From Fidelibacterota bacterium (GTDB lineage Bacteria; Fidelibacterota; Marinisomatia; SCGC-AAA003-L08; D37C17): 11,305 nt of DNA. The stretch spans positions 1 through 11,305 of the forward strand of contig JABHHG010000160.1 in NCBI GenBank assembly GCA_018671635.1, given 5' to 3'. How positions within the stretch are numbered: the first letter of the stretch is position 1; every line of letters starts with the position of its first letter. The position numbers were made by a program, and so were the translations under genes. Below, piece after piece: positions 1-6,394 of the stretch. A model generated the notes under the pieces. The model ran no database searches, was not told where the DNA came from, and saw only the letters and a program-made list of their open reading frames with translations.

Positions 1-389
1 AAAGAGAAATCCATAATGGCTAAGACGGATTGAATTCCTCCTATTTTACCCACAATAGTTTTTACTGCATCTTTACTTCCGGTTTTCTCTTTGGCCGCAA
101 CCAATTGATCAGAGTATTTTTTTGTTCCCACAAATTCAAGGGGATCAACCGATACAATATTTGTGCAAAATTCTTCGAATTGGGTTTCATCCACCAATAA
201 GTTGATGTAATCTCCACTGGTAATACGAAAATGGTGTGAGCACCCAATACAAACGTAGTTCTGCTCAAGCAATGCCTTTTGGTACACAACTTCGCTACAA
301 CCAGGGCATTTTAGCCACATACCTTCAGCGATTTCTCGCTTATCGAAGGTCTTAATTTTTTCAGATTTTCTTCTAAACCATTCTGCCAT
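1..389 (-). CDS. accD: Acetyl-CoA carboxylase carboxyltransferase subunit beta (5' part, runs off the window)
   Basis: AccD is the beta subunit of the carboxyltransferase half of acetyl-CoA carboxylase; with AccA it moves the carboxyl group from biotin to acetyl-CoA to make malonyl-CoA, the first step of fatty acid synthesis, in the cytoplasm. About 129 codons are visible. The protein opens MAEWFRRKSEKIK, then carries the typical N-terminal zinc ribbon with cysteines at 28, 31, 47 and 50 (KCPGC ... CIGC), followed by the conserved DPLEF, the KTGSKDA stretch and MDFSF at the truncation. The catalytic crotonase-like core lies outside the window. The start ATG overlaps the rimI stop codon in a TAATG junction, which suggests translational coupling. 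The assignment is firm; the family is usually near 280-300 aa, so more than half is missing only because the window ends. Confidence 0.95.
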   Translation of the reverse strand, partial: MAEWFRRKSEKIKTFDKREIAEGMWLKCPGCSEVVYQKALLEQNYVCIGCSHHFRITSGDYINLLVDETQFEEFCTNIVSVDPLEFVGTKKYSDQLVAAKEKTGSKDAVKTIVGKIGGIQSVLAIMDFS

Positions 390-817
390 TAAAATTCCAA
401 TGTATATAAAACTGCATCATCCCCTTTGGTGTAATAATCTTTACGCTCACCTTTGGGCAGAAAACTCATCTTTTCATACAATTTCCGAGCGGGTAAATTA
501 CTGGAACTTACCTCTAAAAACACTGACTTTACTTCAATCTCCTTTAGGTGTAATTCCATATTTTTCAGGAGGTGAACACCAATTCCAGTTCCTCTAAATG
601 GCTCTGCTACTGCAATATTATTCAAATGATATTCATCCATTACATGCCACCCAAATAGGTACCCAACCGCCTGATCATTTTTTAGAAAAACCCAATTCAT
701 CGAAATTTTATTATTGAGATCACTTTTAAAATGATATTCAGTCCACGGTTTAGAAAATGAGGCTCGTTCGATAAATAAAATTTGTTCAAGATGTTTATTG
801 GATGCCGAAACAATCAT
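389..817 (-). CDS. rimI: RimI-like GNAT N-acetyltransferase
   Basis: A 142-aa cytoplasmic GNAT acetyltransferase of the RimI type, which transfers acetyl from acetyl-CoA to a protein N-terminus (ribosomal protein bS18 in enterobacteria). Visible are the acetyl-CoA binding motif A (RGTGIG, residues 75-80, after NNIAV), the LEVSSSNLPARKLYEKMSF block at 101-119 (usually LEVRxSN...LYxxxGF), and the RKDYY segment near 125-129 followed by GDDAVLYTL. Length fits the family (about 145-160 aa). Two usually conserved positions differ: Ser instead of Arg in the LEVR block and Ser instead of Gly in the xGF motif, so substrate choice may differ from that of enterobacterial RimI. The gene starts 2 bases after the tsaB stop and its stop overlaps the accD start. 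Placement directly after tsaB matches the frequent tsaB-rimI pairing in bacteria and supports the name. Confidence 0.88.
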   Translation of the reverse strand: MIVSASNKHLEQILFIERASFSKPWTEYHFKSDLNNKISMNWVFLKNDQAVGYLFGWHVMDEYHLNNIAVAEPFRGTGIGVHLLKNMELHLKEIEVKSVFLEVSSSNLPARKLYEKMSFLPKGERKDYYTKGDDAVLYTLEF

Positions 818-819
818 GT

Positions 820-1425
820 CTATTTGCTAATATTAAATTCCGTTAAATAAAATGGGGATACCTTTTGATAATCTTTTTCCGCCAACGCAGCTGCATTATT
901 CAACGCAAATCTGCCAATAGTTTGCGAGGATGGTAAAATTTCATTAAAATCAATATTACATTTTTGTAATTCTGTGCCAAAGACTGGAGCTGCATCTAAA
1001 TTCTCTACCGGTATACAAGTAGCGTCATTCACCGGCTCATGGTTATTAAATTTTTGTGCAAAGACCATATTTTTATGAGAGTGAATACATACCCAATGAG
1101 GAAATTCAATATCAATTTCCATATCCATAGCAAGCAATGTTTTTACGGATAATAATGGGAGATTATACGATAAAGCCAATCCCTTTGCCAAACTCATTCC
1201 AATTCGTAGACCTGTATATGAGCCGGGACCAGACGAAATTGCAATGGCATCTAATTCTGAAACCTTGCACTTATGCGCCTTGAGTAATTCATCGGTAAAT
1301 ACAGGGAGTTTTACCGCGTGTGATCTGGGTTCATCAGAATCTTTGGTTTCCACAAAACTTCCATCTAAAAAGAGTGAAATGCTACAAATATTTGTGGCTG
1401 TTTCAATGGCTAATATATTTTTCAT
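820..1425 (-). CDS. tsaB: tRNA t6A biosynthesis protein TsaB (YeaZ)
   Basis: TsaB is the non-catalytic ASKHA-fold partner that holds TsaD and TsaE in the complex making N6-threonylcarbamoyladenosine at position 37 of ANN-decoding tRNAs. The 201-aa product begins with the family phosphate-1-like motif ILAIETATNICSISLF (4-19), has the RSHAVKLP segment (34-41), the signature SGPGSYTGLRIG (65-76) and the short C-terminal VSPFYL motif. E. coli TsaB is about 231 aa, so this is a slightly short but complete member. The GPGSYTG motif identifies it, and the short length and absence of TsaD metal-binding motifs separate it from the paralogue TsaD, which is not in this window. Its ATG overlaps the tsaE stop by 4 bases (ATGA). 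No Shine-Dalgarno site is visible, so translation probably depends on coupling to tsaE. Confidence 0.95.
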   Translation of the reverse strand: MKNILAIETATNICSISLFLDGSFVETKDSDEPRSHAVKLPVFTDELLKAHKCKVSELDAIAISSGPGSYTGLRIGMSLAKGLALSYNLPLLSVKTLLAMDMEIDIEFPHWVCIHSHKNMVFAQKFNNHEPVNDATCIPVENLDAAPVFGTELQKCNIDFNEILPSSQTIGRFALNNAAALAEKDYQKVSPFYLTEFNISK

Positions 1426-1844
1426 TTTATATAAATTTTTCTTTCAAACTCAGATACTGATTTCAGCGTAATAGAAATATGATCTTTAGGGATTAAAGCT
1501 GAAATAATTTCAGGCCATTCAATAATTTTTACATCATCTGAAAAAAAGTAATCTTGGATTCCTAAATTTATCCATCTTTGTAAATCATTTTCACGATAAC
1601 AATCCATATGAATCACTCTCAGTTGAGCCTCATATTCGTTAATAAGTGTAAACGTTGGTGAGGTAACTTGACGATCAAAATTAAAGCCATCAAGAATTCC
1701 CTTTACAAAGGTTGTCTTCCCTGCGGCAAGATCCCCCTCTAAAGTGATAATGTCACCAGCTTCAATAAATTTTGACAATGACTTTCCTAAATTTATAGTT
1801 TCTTCAGCAGATGAGGTTACCCCGCCTTTCCAGCCAGACTTCAC
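1422..1844 (-). CDS. tsaE: tRNA t6A biosynthesis ATPase TsaE (YjeE)
   Basis: TsaE is the P-loop ATPase of the t6A complex; ATP hydrolysis by TsaE resets TsaB-TsaD for multiple turnovers. The 140-aa protein shows the Walker A loop GDLAAGKT (37-44), the conserved SPTFTLINEY (62-71), HMDCYR (79-84) and IEWPE (108-112), all diagnostic for the family. The usual length is about 140-160 aa. The start is GTG: it overlaps the porX stop in a GTGA junction, and a purine-rich GGAAAAGG lies just upstream within porX, so the GTG is preferred over any later start, which would cut into the N-terminal helix. It also overlaps tsaB by 4 bases. PorX-like regulators next to tsaE are, as I recall, a recurring arrangement in Bacteroidota. 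Confidence 0.95.
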   Translation of the reverse strand: MKSGWKGGVTSSAEETINLGKSLSKFIEAGDIITLEGDLAAGKTTFVKGILDGFNFDRQVTSPTFTLINEYEAQLRVIHMDCYRENDLQRWINLGIQDYFFSDDVKIIEWPEIISALIPKDHISITLKSVSEFERKIYIK

Positions 1845-3400
1845 TTACCTTTTCCAGTCAAAATGCCCACAGGGACAATCATTTCATCCATTGAAATTCC
1901 GCCGTGCTGAAAACTATTCTCATAACGTCGAGCGAAACGATTATAATTATTTGGATATAGAAAATAATACTCATCCTTAGATAAAATATAGTCGCTTGCT
2001 CCATCTATTGTTGGAAGTCTAAATTCTTTTGAAGAATCAATTTTCATGGCTACTTTTGATGAAACATGTAAATTTTTACCATACTTATATCGAATTCCAT
2101 CAGAAGTTTCTCGATCACCTTTAACTTGAACGGGCTTTTTCACTCTGATACTACCATGATCGCTGGTCAGAACCACGATTTTATTCCACTCACTAATTTG
2201 CTCAAATACATCTTTAAGCCATGATTGTTCCATCCATGAGCAAACTGCTTTTCGATATGCGGATTCATCAGGAATCATTTCTTTGAGCACGTTTGACTCC
2301 GATCGTGAATGACCTAACATATCTACAAAGTTAACCACTAATGCTAAAAGATTTGTATTTTTGTATTCATTAATATGATTCGCAAATTTTTGCCCATCTT
2401 CAGGGGTTATAACTTTTGTATAATTCATAGATACTTGTGATAAGTTATTCCGTTGTAAATATGACTTCAAAAACTCACCCTCATAACGATTCATACTGGT
2501 TTCATCTCGAATCATTTTTTCCCATTCATTTGGGAATATTTTGGGGAATTCATCAGGATATAAGCCACTAAATATTGCGTTTCTTGAAAATGGAGTGGCT
2601 GTTGGAAGGATTGAAAGGTGAAACTCTGTTTTGATGTTAAATGAACCGTAGAGAATTTTTTCGAGGGATTTCCATTGATCAACGCGCAAACAATCAATAA
2701 CAACCAATACCACATCTTTATCTTTCTGTAAAAGTGGCAAAACATGCGCATCTAATATTTTAGGAGATGTTATAGTATCAGAACTTTCCCCTATCAAATT
2801 TAGGTACTCATTCTCAATAAATGTTGAAAATTGTCGATTGGCTTCGTCATGCTGCTCATCTAAAATTTCACCCAATCCTTGGTCTCCAAGTGAATCAAAC
2901 CGAACCATCCAATCTGTGAGTCGATGATTAATTTCATACCAATCATCTAACGTCTTCGCCGATGATATCTTTTCGCCGATATCTTGAAAATCTTTTAAGT
3001 AACCTTGTGCCGCTGAATCACTCTGAATTTTCTTTGTTTCCAAAACATTCTTACAGGCAATAAGTATCTGACTTGGATTTACAGGTTTGGTGAGATAATT
3101 GGTAATATGAGAGGCGATTGCCTCTTCCATTAAAGACTCTTCTTCGTTCTTCGTAATCATAATTATGGGAAGGTTGGGGTCAATTTCTTTAATATATTTT
3201 AGGGTAGTCAATCCGTCCAGACCCGTCATCATTTCATCTAATAAAACTAAATCAAATGTGTCTTCTTGCGTTAAATGAATGGCATCCTCTCCTGAATGAA
3301 CGGGAACAACTTCATACCCTTTATTCTCTAAATACATAATATGGGGTTTGAGTAAATCAATCTCATCATCCACCCATAATATTTTACCTTTAGAATTCAT
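1841..3400 (-). CDS. porX: PorX-type response regulator: receiver domain plus PglZ/alkaline-phosphatase-like domain
   Basis: A 519-aa cytoplasmic protein with the architecture and almost exactly the length of PorX, the response regulator tied to the type IX secretion system in Bacteroidota. The N-terminal receiver has the acidic pair D11-D12, phosphoacceptor D55 (LVLLDEMM), T83 and K105 (YLTKPVNP). A helical linker covers about 115-220. The PglZ domain follows, with alkaline-phosphatase-superfamily metal-ligand candidates in order: D236 (VVIDCLRVD), a Thr within LPTATPFSRNAIFSG (265-279), D360 and H364 (NFVDMLGH), D414-H415 (LTSDHGS) and H499 (FQHGG). All look intact, so an active metal-dependent phosphoesterase is expected. 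Characterised PorX proteins have been reported to cleave oligonucleotides, including cyclic ones. The start ATG overlaps the cyclase stop (TAATG). No histidine kinase such as PorY is in the window, so its phosphodonor is unknown. That it regulates a T9SS here is inference. Confidence 0.88.
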   Translation of the reverse strand: MNSKGKILWVDDEIDLLKPHIMYLENKGYEVVPVHSGEDAIHLTQEDTFDLVLLDEMMTGLDGLTTLKYIKEIDPNLPIIMITKNEEESLMEEAIASHITNYLTKPVNPSQILIACKNVLETKKIQSDSAAQGYLKDFQDIGEKISSAKTLDDWYEINHRLTDWMVRFDSLGDQGLGEILDEQHDEANRQFSTFIENEYLNLIGESSDTITSPKILDAHVLPLLQKDKDVVLVVIDCLRVDQWKSLEKILYGSFNIKTEFHLSILPTATPFSRNAIFSGLYPDEFPKIFPNEWEKMIRDETSMNRYEGEFLKSYLQRNNLSQVSMNYTKVITPEDGQKFANHINEYKNTNLLALVVNFVDMLGHSRSESNVLKEMIPDESAYRKAVCSWMEQSWLKDVFEQISEWNKIVVLTSDHGSIRVKKPVQVKGDRETSDGIRYKYGKNLHVSSKVAMKIDSSKEFRLPTIDGASDYILSKDEYYFLYPNNYNRFARRYENSFQHGGISMDEMIVPVGILTGKGK

Positions 3401-6384
3401 TATTTTGAAGTCAATTTAAATGCACCATTCCAATCTTTTCCTGGAGAGTTTTCCTTAAATGACTCACAACGAGTAATATATACTTTACATGGTGTAGTTG
3501 GTCGACCAATATAATCCTCTTCCAATTTATCACATTCTTCAAATGCTTTGATGGCATCATCCCATTTTTGATTAGTATATAAATCAATGGCCTTATCCCA
3601 AACTGGAATTAATTTTTTATAGATTTCTGGCTCCTTACCCTTTTCACTAATCAGTTCAAAGGTCCTTTCGGGTTCAGTTCGACCTTTTACCACAGCATAA
3701 TCAAGCATTCTATATGTAAATCTATCTTTGGTAATCTCGTAAACCTTACTCCCAACTTGAGTTTCTATGCCATATTGCTTGGCTCCAGATTCTAATCGAG
3801 CAGTAAGATTAACCGTATCGCCCATCATAGTATAATTCATTCTCATATCTGAACCCATATTTCCAGTAACTAATTCACCACAATTAACACCAATTCGATG
3901 TCGCATATTGTGTACTACTTCTGGCCATCTGTCCCCTTCACTTTTCCACTTTTGACGAAGTTCTTCTAACTTATCATTCATCTGACAGCAGGTTAAACAT
4001 GCTAAATATTCATGATCGTCTATGTGAACCGGCGCACCATAGAATGCAATAATGGCATCACCAATATACTTATCTAAAGTACCATTATTCTCCAATAAAA
4101 TATTGGTCATTTCATTCAAATATTCATTTAAAAGTTCAACTAAATCAGCGGCCGTTAGTTTTTCCGAGAATGATGAAAAGCTTGCGATATCAGAGAAAAA
4201 TGCTGTGTTATATCCTACTTCACCCCCTAAGGATGGTGCAGATTTAGACTCATACATTTGATCAATAAGTTCGGGCGAAATATAATTTCCAAATGATGCC
4301 TTCAAAAATGCCTTGTCTTGCCCCTCAGTAAATAATTTATATGAGAGGTTTAATCCATATGGTAAAATAATTGATAATGCTGGAAATAGAACTGGAACCA
4401 TGACAGATTCACCCATTCCAGGGATATTAATTGAAAACTGATTCTCAGTAATAAGATTTCCAAAAATTTTAAATATCCAAAAATAATCGCCTACAAATTC
4501 ACCAATTGAATAAGAAAACCATACCCCTAATTCTGCAAGCATAATTCCCAAAGCAACCATGGGCTCAGGTTTTGTTACTAAGAGGAGAGTAAAAAAGCAG
4601 AATAGCGCAATAATTAATAAATGTGAACCAACATAACGAGAGTCATACTCCAGTGTACCTGTGGGTGTTTGAATATAATTTTCATGTAACATTTGTTGAA
4701 TTGCATTGGCATGAATTTCAACTCCCGGCATCAAATAATCTTTTCCACTATATGATAAATATGGAATAGGCTTAATATCTTGATCTTCTGCCAATGATGT
4801 ACCAATAATGACAATTTTATTTTTGAATGGATTCTTATCTTTGAAGAACATATACAATGGGCTTTCGGAATCAATATACATATCCATCCAATTTGTATCT
4901 TCTAAATATTCATACATATCAAACATGGGGTCATAAGTTGATTCACCAATGATATAATCTTTTGTGTCTACAACATTTGATAATGGATATCGACTAAATG
5001 TATTAAACTCGCCTGAAACGGGGCCAAAGTAATTAGTGATGAATGTATTTCCAAACCCATATGTTGGAATAACAAGCGGTCCAATTGTTATCTGACGGTT
5101 ATCAGAATCTAAGATTGGGGAAGGCGAATTATAAACGCCTCTATACTTTAATACTGATTCGATCCCTAATGTATAATGGAATGTCGTATCTCCAGAAATG
5201 GTGTAAAACATACCATACTGCCGATAAAATCCGTCAGTATCTGTATTGATATTTACCAGACCTGTATATTGGTCTAATTCCGTTTCCATTAGTGAGGAGG
5301 TTGGATTTAGCAGATAGTCAGGCGGAATACGTGTGGGTTCTTCTTTCCTTGCAGATGACAGAATCACATGTGTCCCTTTTGATTTTGCATATTTTATGGC
5401 ATCCATAAATAGCTTATCACCATCATTTACTTCAAAATTTTCAATATTATTATTTTCAATATAATTTTTTAAATTCGCTGTTTGGTGATCAGGTTTATCG
5501 AACATAAAATCGAGTACCACAACTTTTGCACCTGCATCAGCCAGATTTTTTACGGTTCTGGCCCAAATAGAACCCCGACTATACGGCATGGGTTCATTGA
5601 TTAATCTAAAGGTTTCATCATCTAACTCAACCAATACTACATCGAGACCATTGTCCCATGTGCCGTTTTGGTTTATATCTTGACATTCGACGTACTCAAC
5701 ACATTTTCCCTCATGGCATATTTCACCCATTCTCTCACATTCACATGCATCAGTAAAATCTTCACCCTCATTCCAATAGCCATTTCCTGCATCAGTGAAT
5801 TCCTCACCGGAGTTCCATACCCCATCTTCGTTTGCATCAATAAATTCTTCAGCCATACTCAATATGTCATCAGCATTCAAGTCCTCATACGGTTCATCCC
5901 CATCCCATTTTCCATTATCATTATCATCGCGGAAAAGTTCCTCTTCCTCGTACAGACCATTTTCATTATCATCTCGGAATAACTCAGCCTCATTCCAGTA
6001 ACCATCACCATTTAGATCAGTAAAAGTCTCTGCAGAATCCCACTTGCCATTTCCTTTATCTGTAAATTCTTCACCAAAATCATAGGTATCATTAGTGCAT
6101 TTTTCTTCTTCCCAACACCCTACACCTTCTCCAGAAATTGAATCTATATTGGGATCAAAAATTCCATTCCCATCAACATCATCAAATAATTCTGCGGATG
6201 GCCATGCACTTTTTACATCAATACCAGAAAGCGGCCCCCTCAGTTTGAATTTTAAATCAATTAATTTTAACTCAAATGCATCTAATTGGCCACTAAAATG
6301 TAACCCAAAAACTAACACTACTGATACCAGTCCAATTAAAATGGAGGGTAATAACGTTTTTAACTTATCAATAACCTTATCCAT
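3400..6384 (-). CDS. CHASE2-domain class III adenylate cyclase with acidic repeat insert
   Basis: A 994-aa inner-membrane receptor cyclase predicted to make cAMP. Order: one N-terminal membrane helix (about 11-30); a periplasmic CHASE2 sensor (about 33-580, with VVLVELDDETF near 249 and IVIIGTSLAEDQD near 524) interrupted by acidic repeats at 64-247; three membrane helices (about 585-604, 606-624, 662-682); a cytoplasmic class III cyclase domain (about 720-912); and a TPR-like tail (about 918-955) ending in the DWNG segment usual for CHASE2 cyclases. Catalytic residues are complete: metal-binding D732 and D776, adenine-selecting K772 with T852, transition-state N859 and R863. The Lys/Thr pair points to class IIIb adenylate, not guanylate, cyclase. 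The ATG is preceded by AGGA overlapping the stop of the barrel gene, and the stop overlaps the porX start. The split sensor is unusual. Enzyme class is firm; the ligand is unknown. Confidence 0.93.
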   Translation of the reverse strand: MDKVIDKLKTLLPSILIGLVSVVLVFGLHFSGQLDAFELKLIDLKFKLRGPLSGIDVKSAWPSAELFDDVDGNGIFDPNIDSISGEGVGCWEEEKCTNDTYDFGEEFTDKGNGKWDSAETFTDLNGDGYWNEAELFRDDNENGLYEEEELFRDDNDNGKWDGDEPYEDLNADDILSMAEEFIDANEDGVWNSGEEFTDAGNGYWNEGEDFTDACECERMGEICHEGKCVEYVECQDINQNGTWDNGLDVVLVELDDETFRLINEPMPYSRGSIWARTVKNLADAGAKVVVLDFMFDKPDHQTANLKNYIENNNIENFEVNDGDKLFMDAIKYAKSKGTHVILSSARKEEPTRIPPDYLLNPTSSLMETELDQYTGLVNINTDTDGFYRQYGMFYTISGDTTFHYTLGIESVLKYRGVYNSPSPILDSDNRQITIGPLVIPTYGFGNTFITNYFGPVSGEFNTFSRYPLSNVVDTKDYIIGESTYDPMFDMYEYLEDTNWMDMYIDSESPLYMFFKDKNPFKNKIVIIGTSLAEDQDIKPIPYLSYSGKDYLMPGVEIHANAIQQMLHENYIQTPTGTLEYDSRYVGSHLLIIALFCFFTLLLVTKPEPMVALGIMLAELGVWFSYSIGEFVGDYFWIFKIFGNLITENQFSINIPGMGESVMVPVLFPALSIILPYGLNLSYKLFTEGQDKAFLKASFGNYISPELIDQMYESKSAPSLGGEVGYNTAFFSDIASFSSFSEKLTAADLVELLNEYLNEMTNILLENNGTLDKYIGDAIIAFYGAPVHIDDHEYLACLTCCQMNDKLEELRQKWKSEGDRWPEVVHNMRHRIGVNCGELVTGNMGSDMRMNYTMMGDTVNLTARLESGAKQYGIETQVGSKVYEITKDRFTYRMLDYAVVKGRTEPERTFELISEKGKEPEIYKKLIPVWDKAIDLYTNQKWDDAIKAFEECDKLEEDYIGRPTTPCKVYITRCESFKENSPGKDWNGAFKLTSK
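5644..6195 (-). repeat. Acidic DxNxDGxW-type tandem repeats inside the CHASE2 domain
   Basis: Codons 64-247 of the cyclase encode about nine or ten units of roughly 15-17 residues following the pattern E-x-F-x-D-x-N-x-N/D-G-x-W-x-x-x-E. Clear units include ELFDDVDGNGIFD, TFTDLNGDGYWNEA, ELFRDDNENGLYEE, ELFRDDNDNGKWDGD and EFIDANEDGVWNSGE. The spacing of acidic residues resembles EF-hand, dockerin or thrombospondin type 3 calcium loops. One unit (PYEDLNADDILSMAE) has lost the Gly and Trp. Seven cysteines sit at the edges (C90, C96, C214, C216, C223, C228, C234). The array lies between the first CHASE2 strand (DLKFKLRGP) and the VVLVELDD strand, so it loops out of the sensor into the periplasm. 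Calcium binding is inferred from the pattern only. Confidence 0.85.
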
Positions 6385-6390
6385 GTAATA

Positions 6391-6394
6391 TCCT
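6391..6394 (-). promoter_or_regulatory. Ribosome binding site of the CHASE2 cyclase
   Basis: AGGA on the minus strand lies 6 bases before the cyclase ATG and shares bases with the TAG stop of the barrel gene (TAGGATATTACATG). It fixes the cyclase start and places re-initiation directly at the end of the upstream gene. Confidence 0.6.

Noticed and set aside
62..289. Minus-strand 75-codon open frame near the left edge
   Set aside because: It is out of frame with accD, whose zinc ribbon and conserved motifs occupy the same bases.
5668..5982. Plus-strand open frame of 104 codons with a hydrophobic product opposite the cyclase repeats
   Set aside because: It is the antisense of the acidic repeat codons (GAT/GAA reading as ATC/TTC), has no ribosome binding site, and the minus-strand frame is clearly the real gene.
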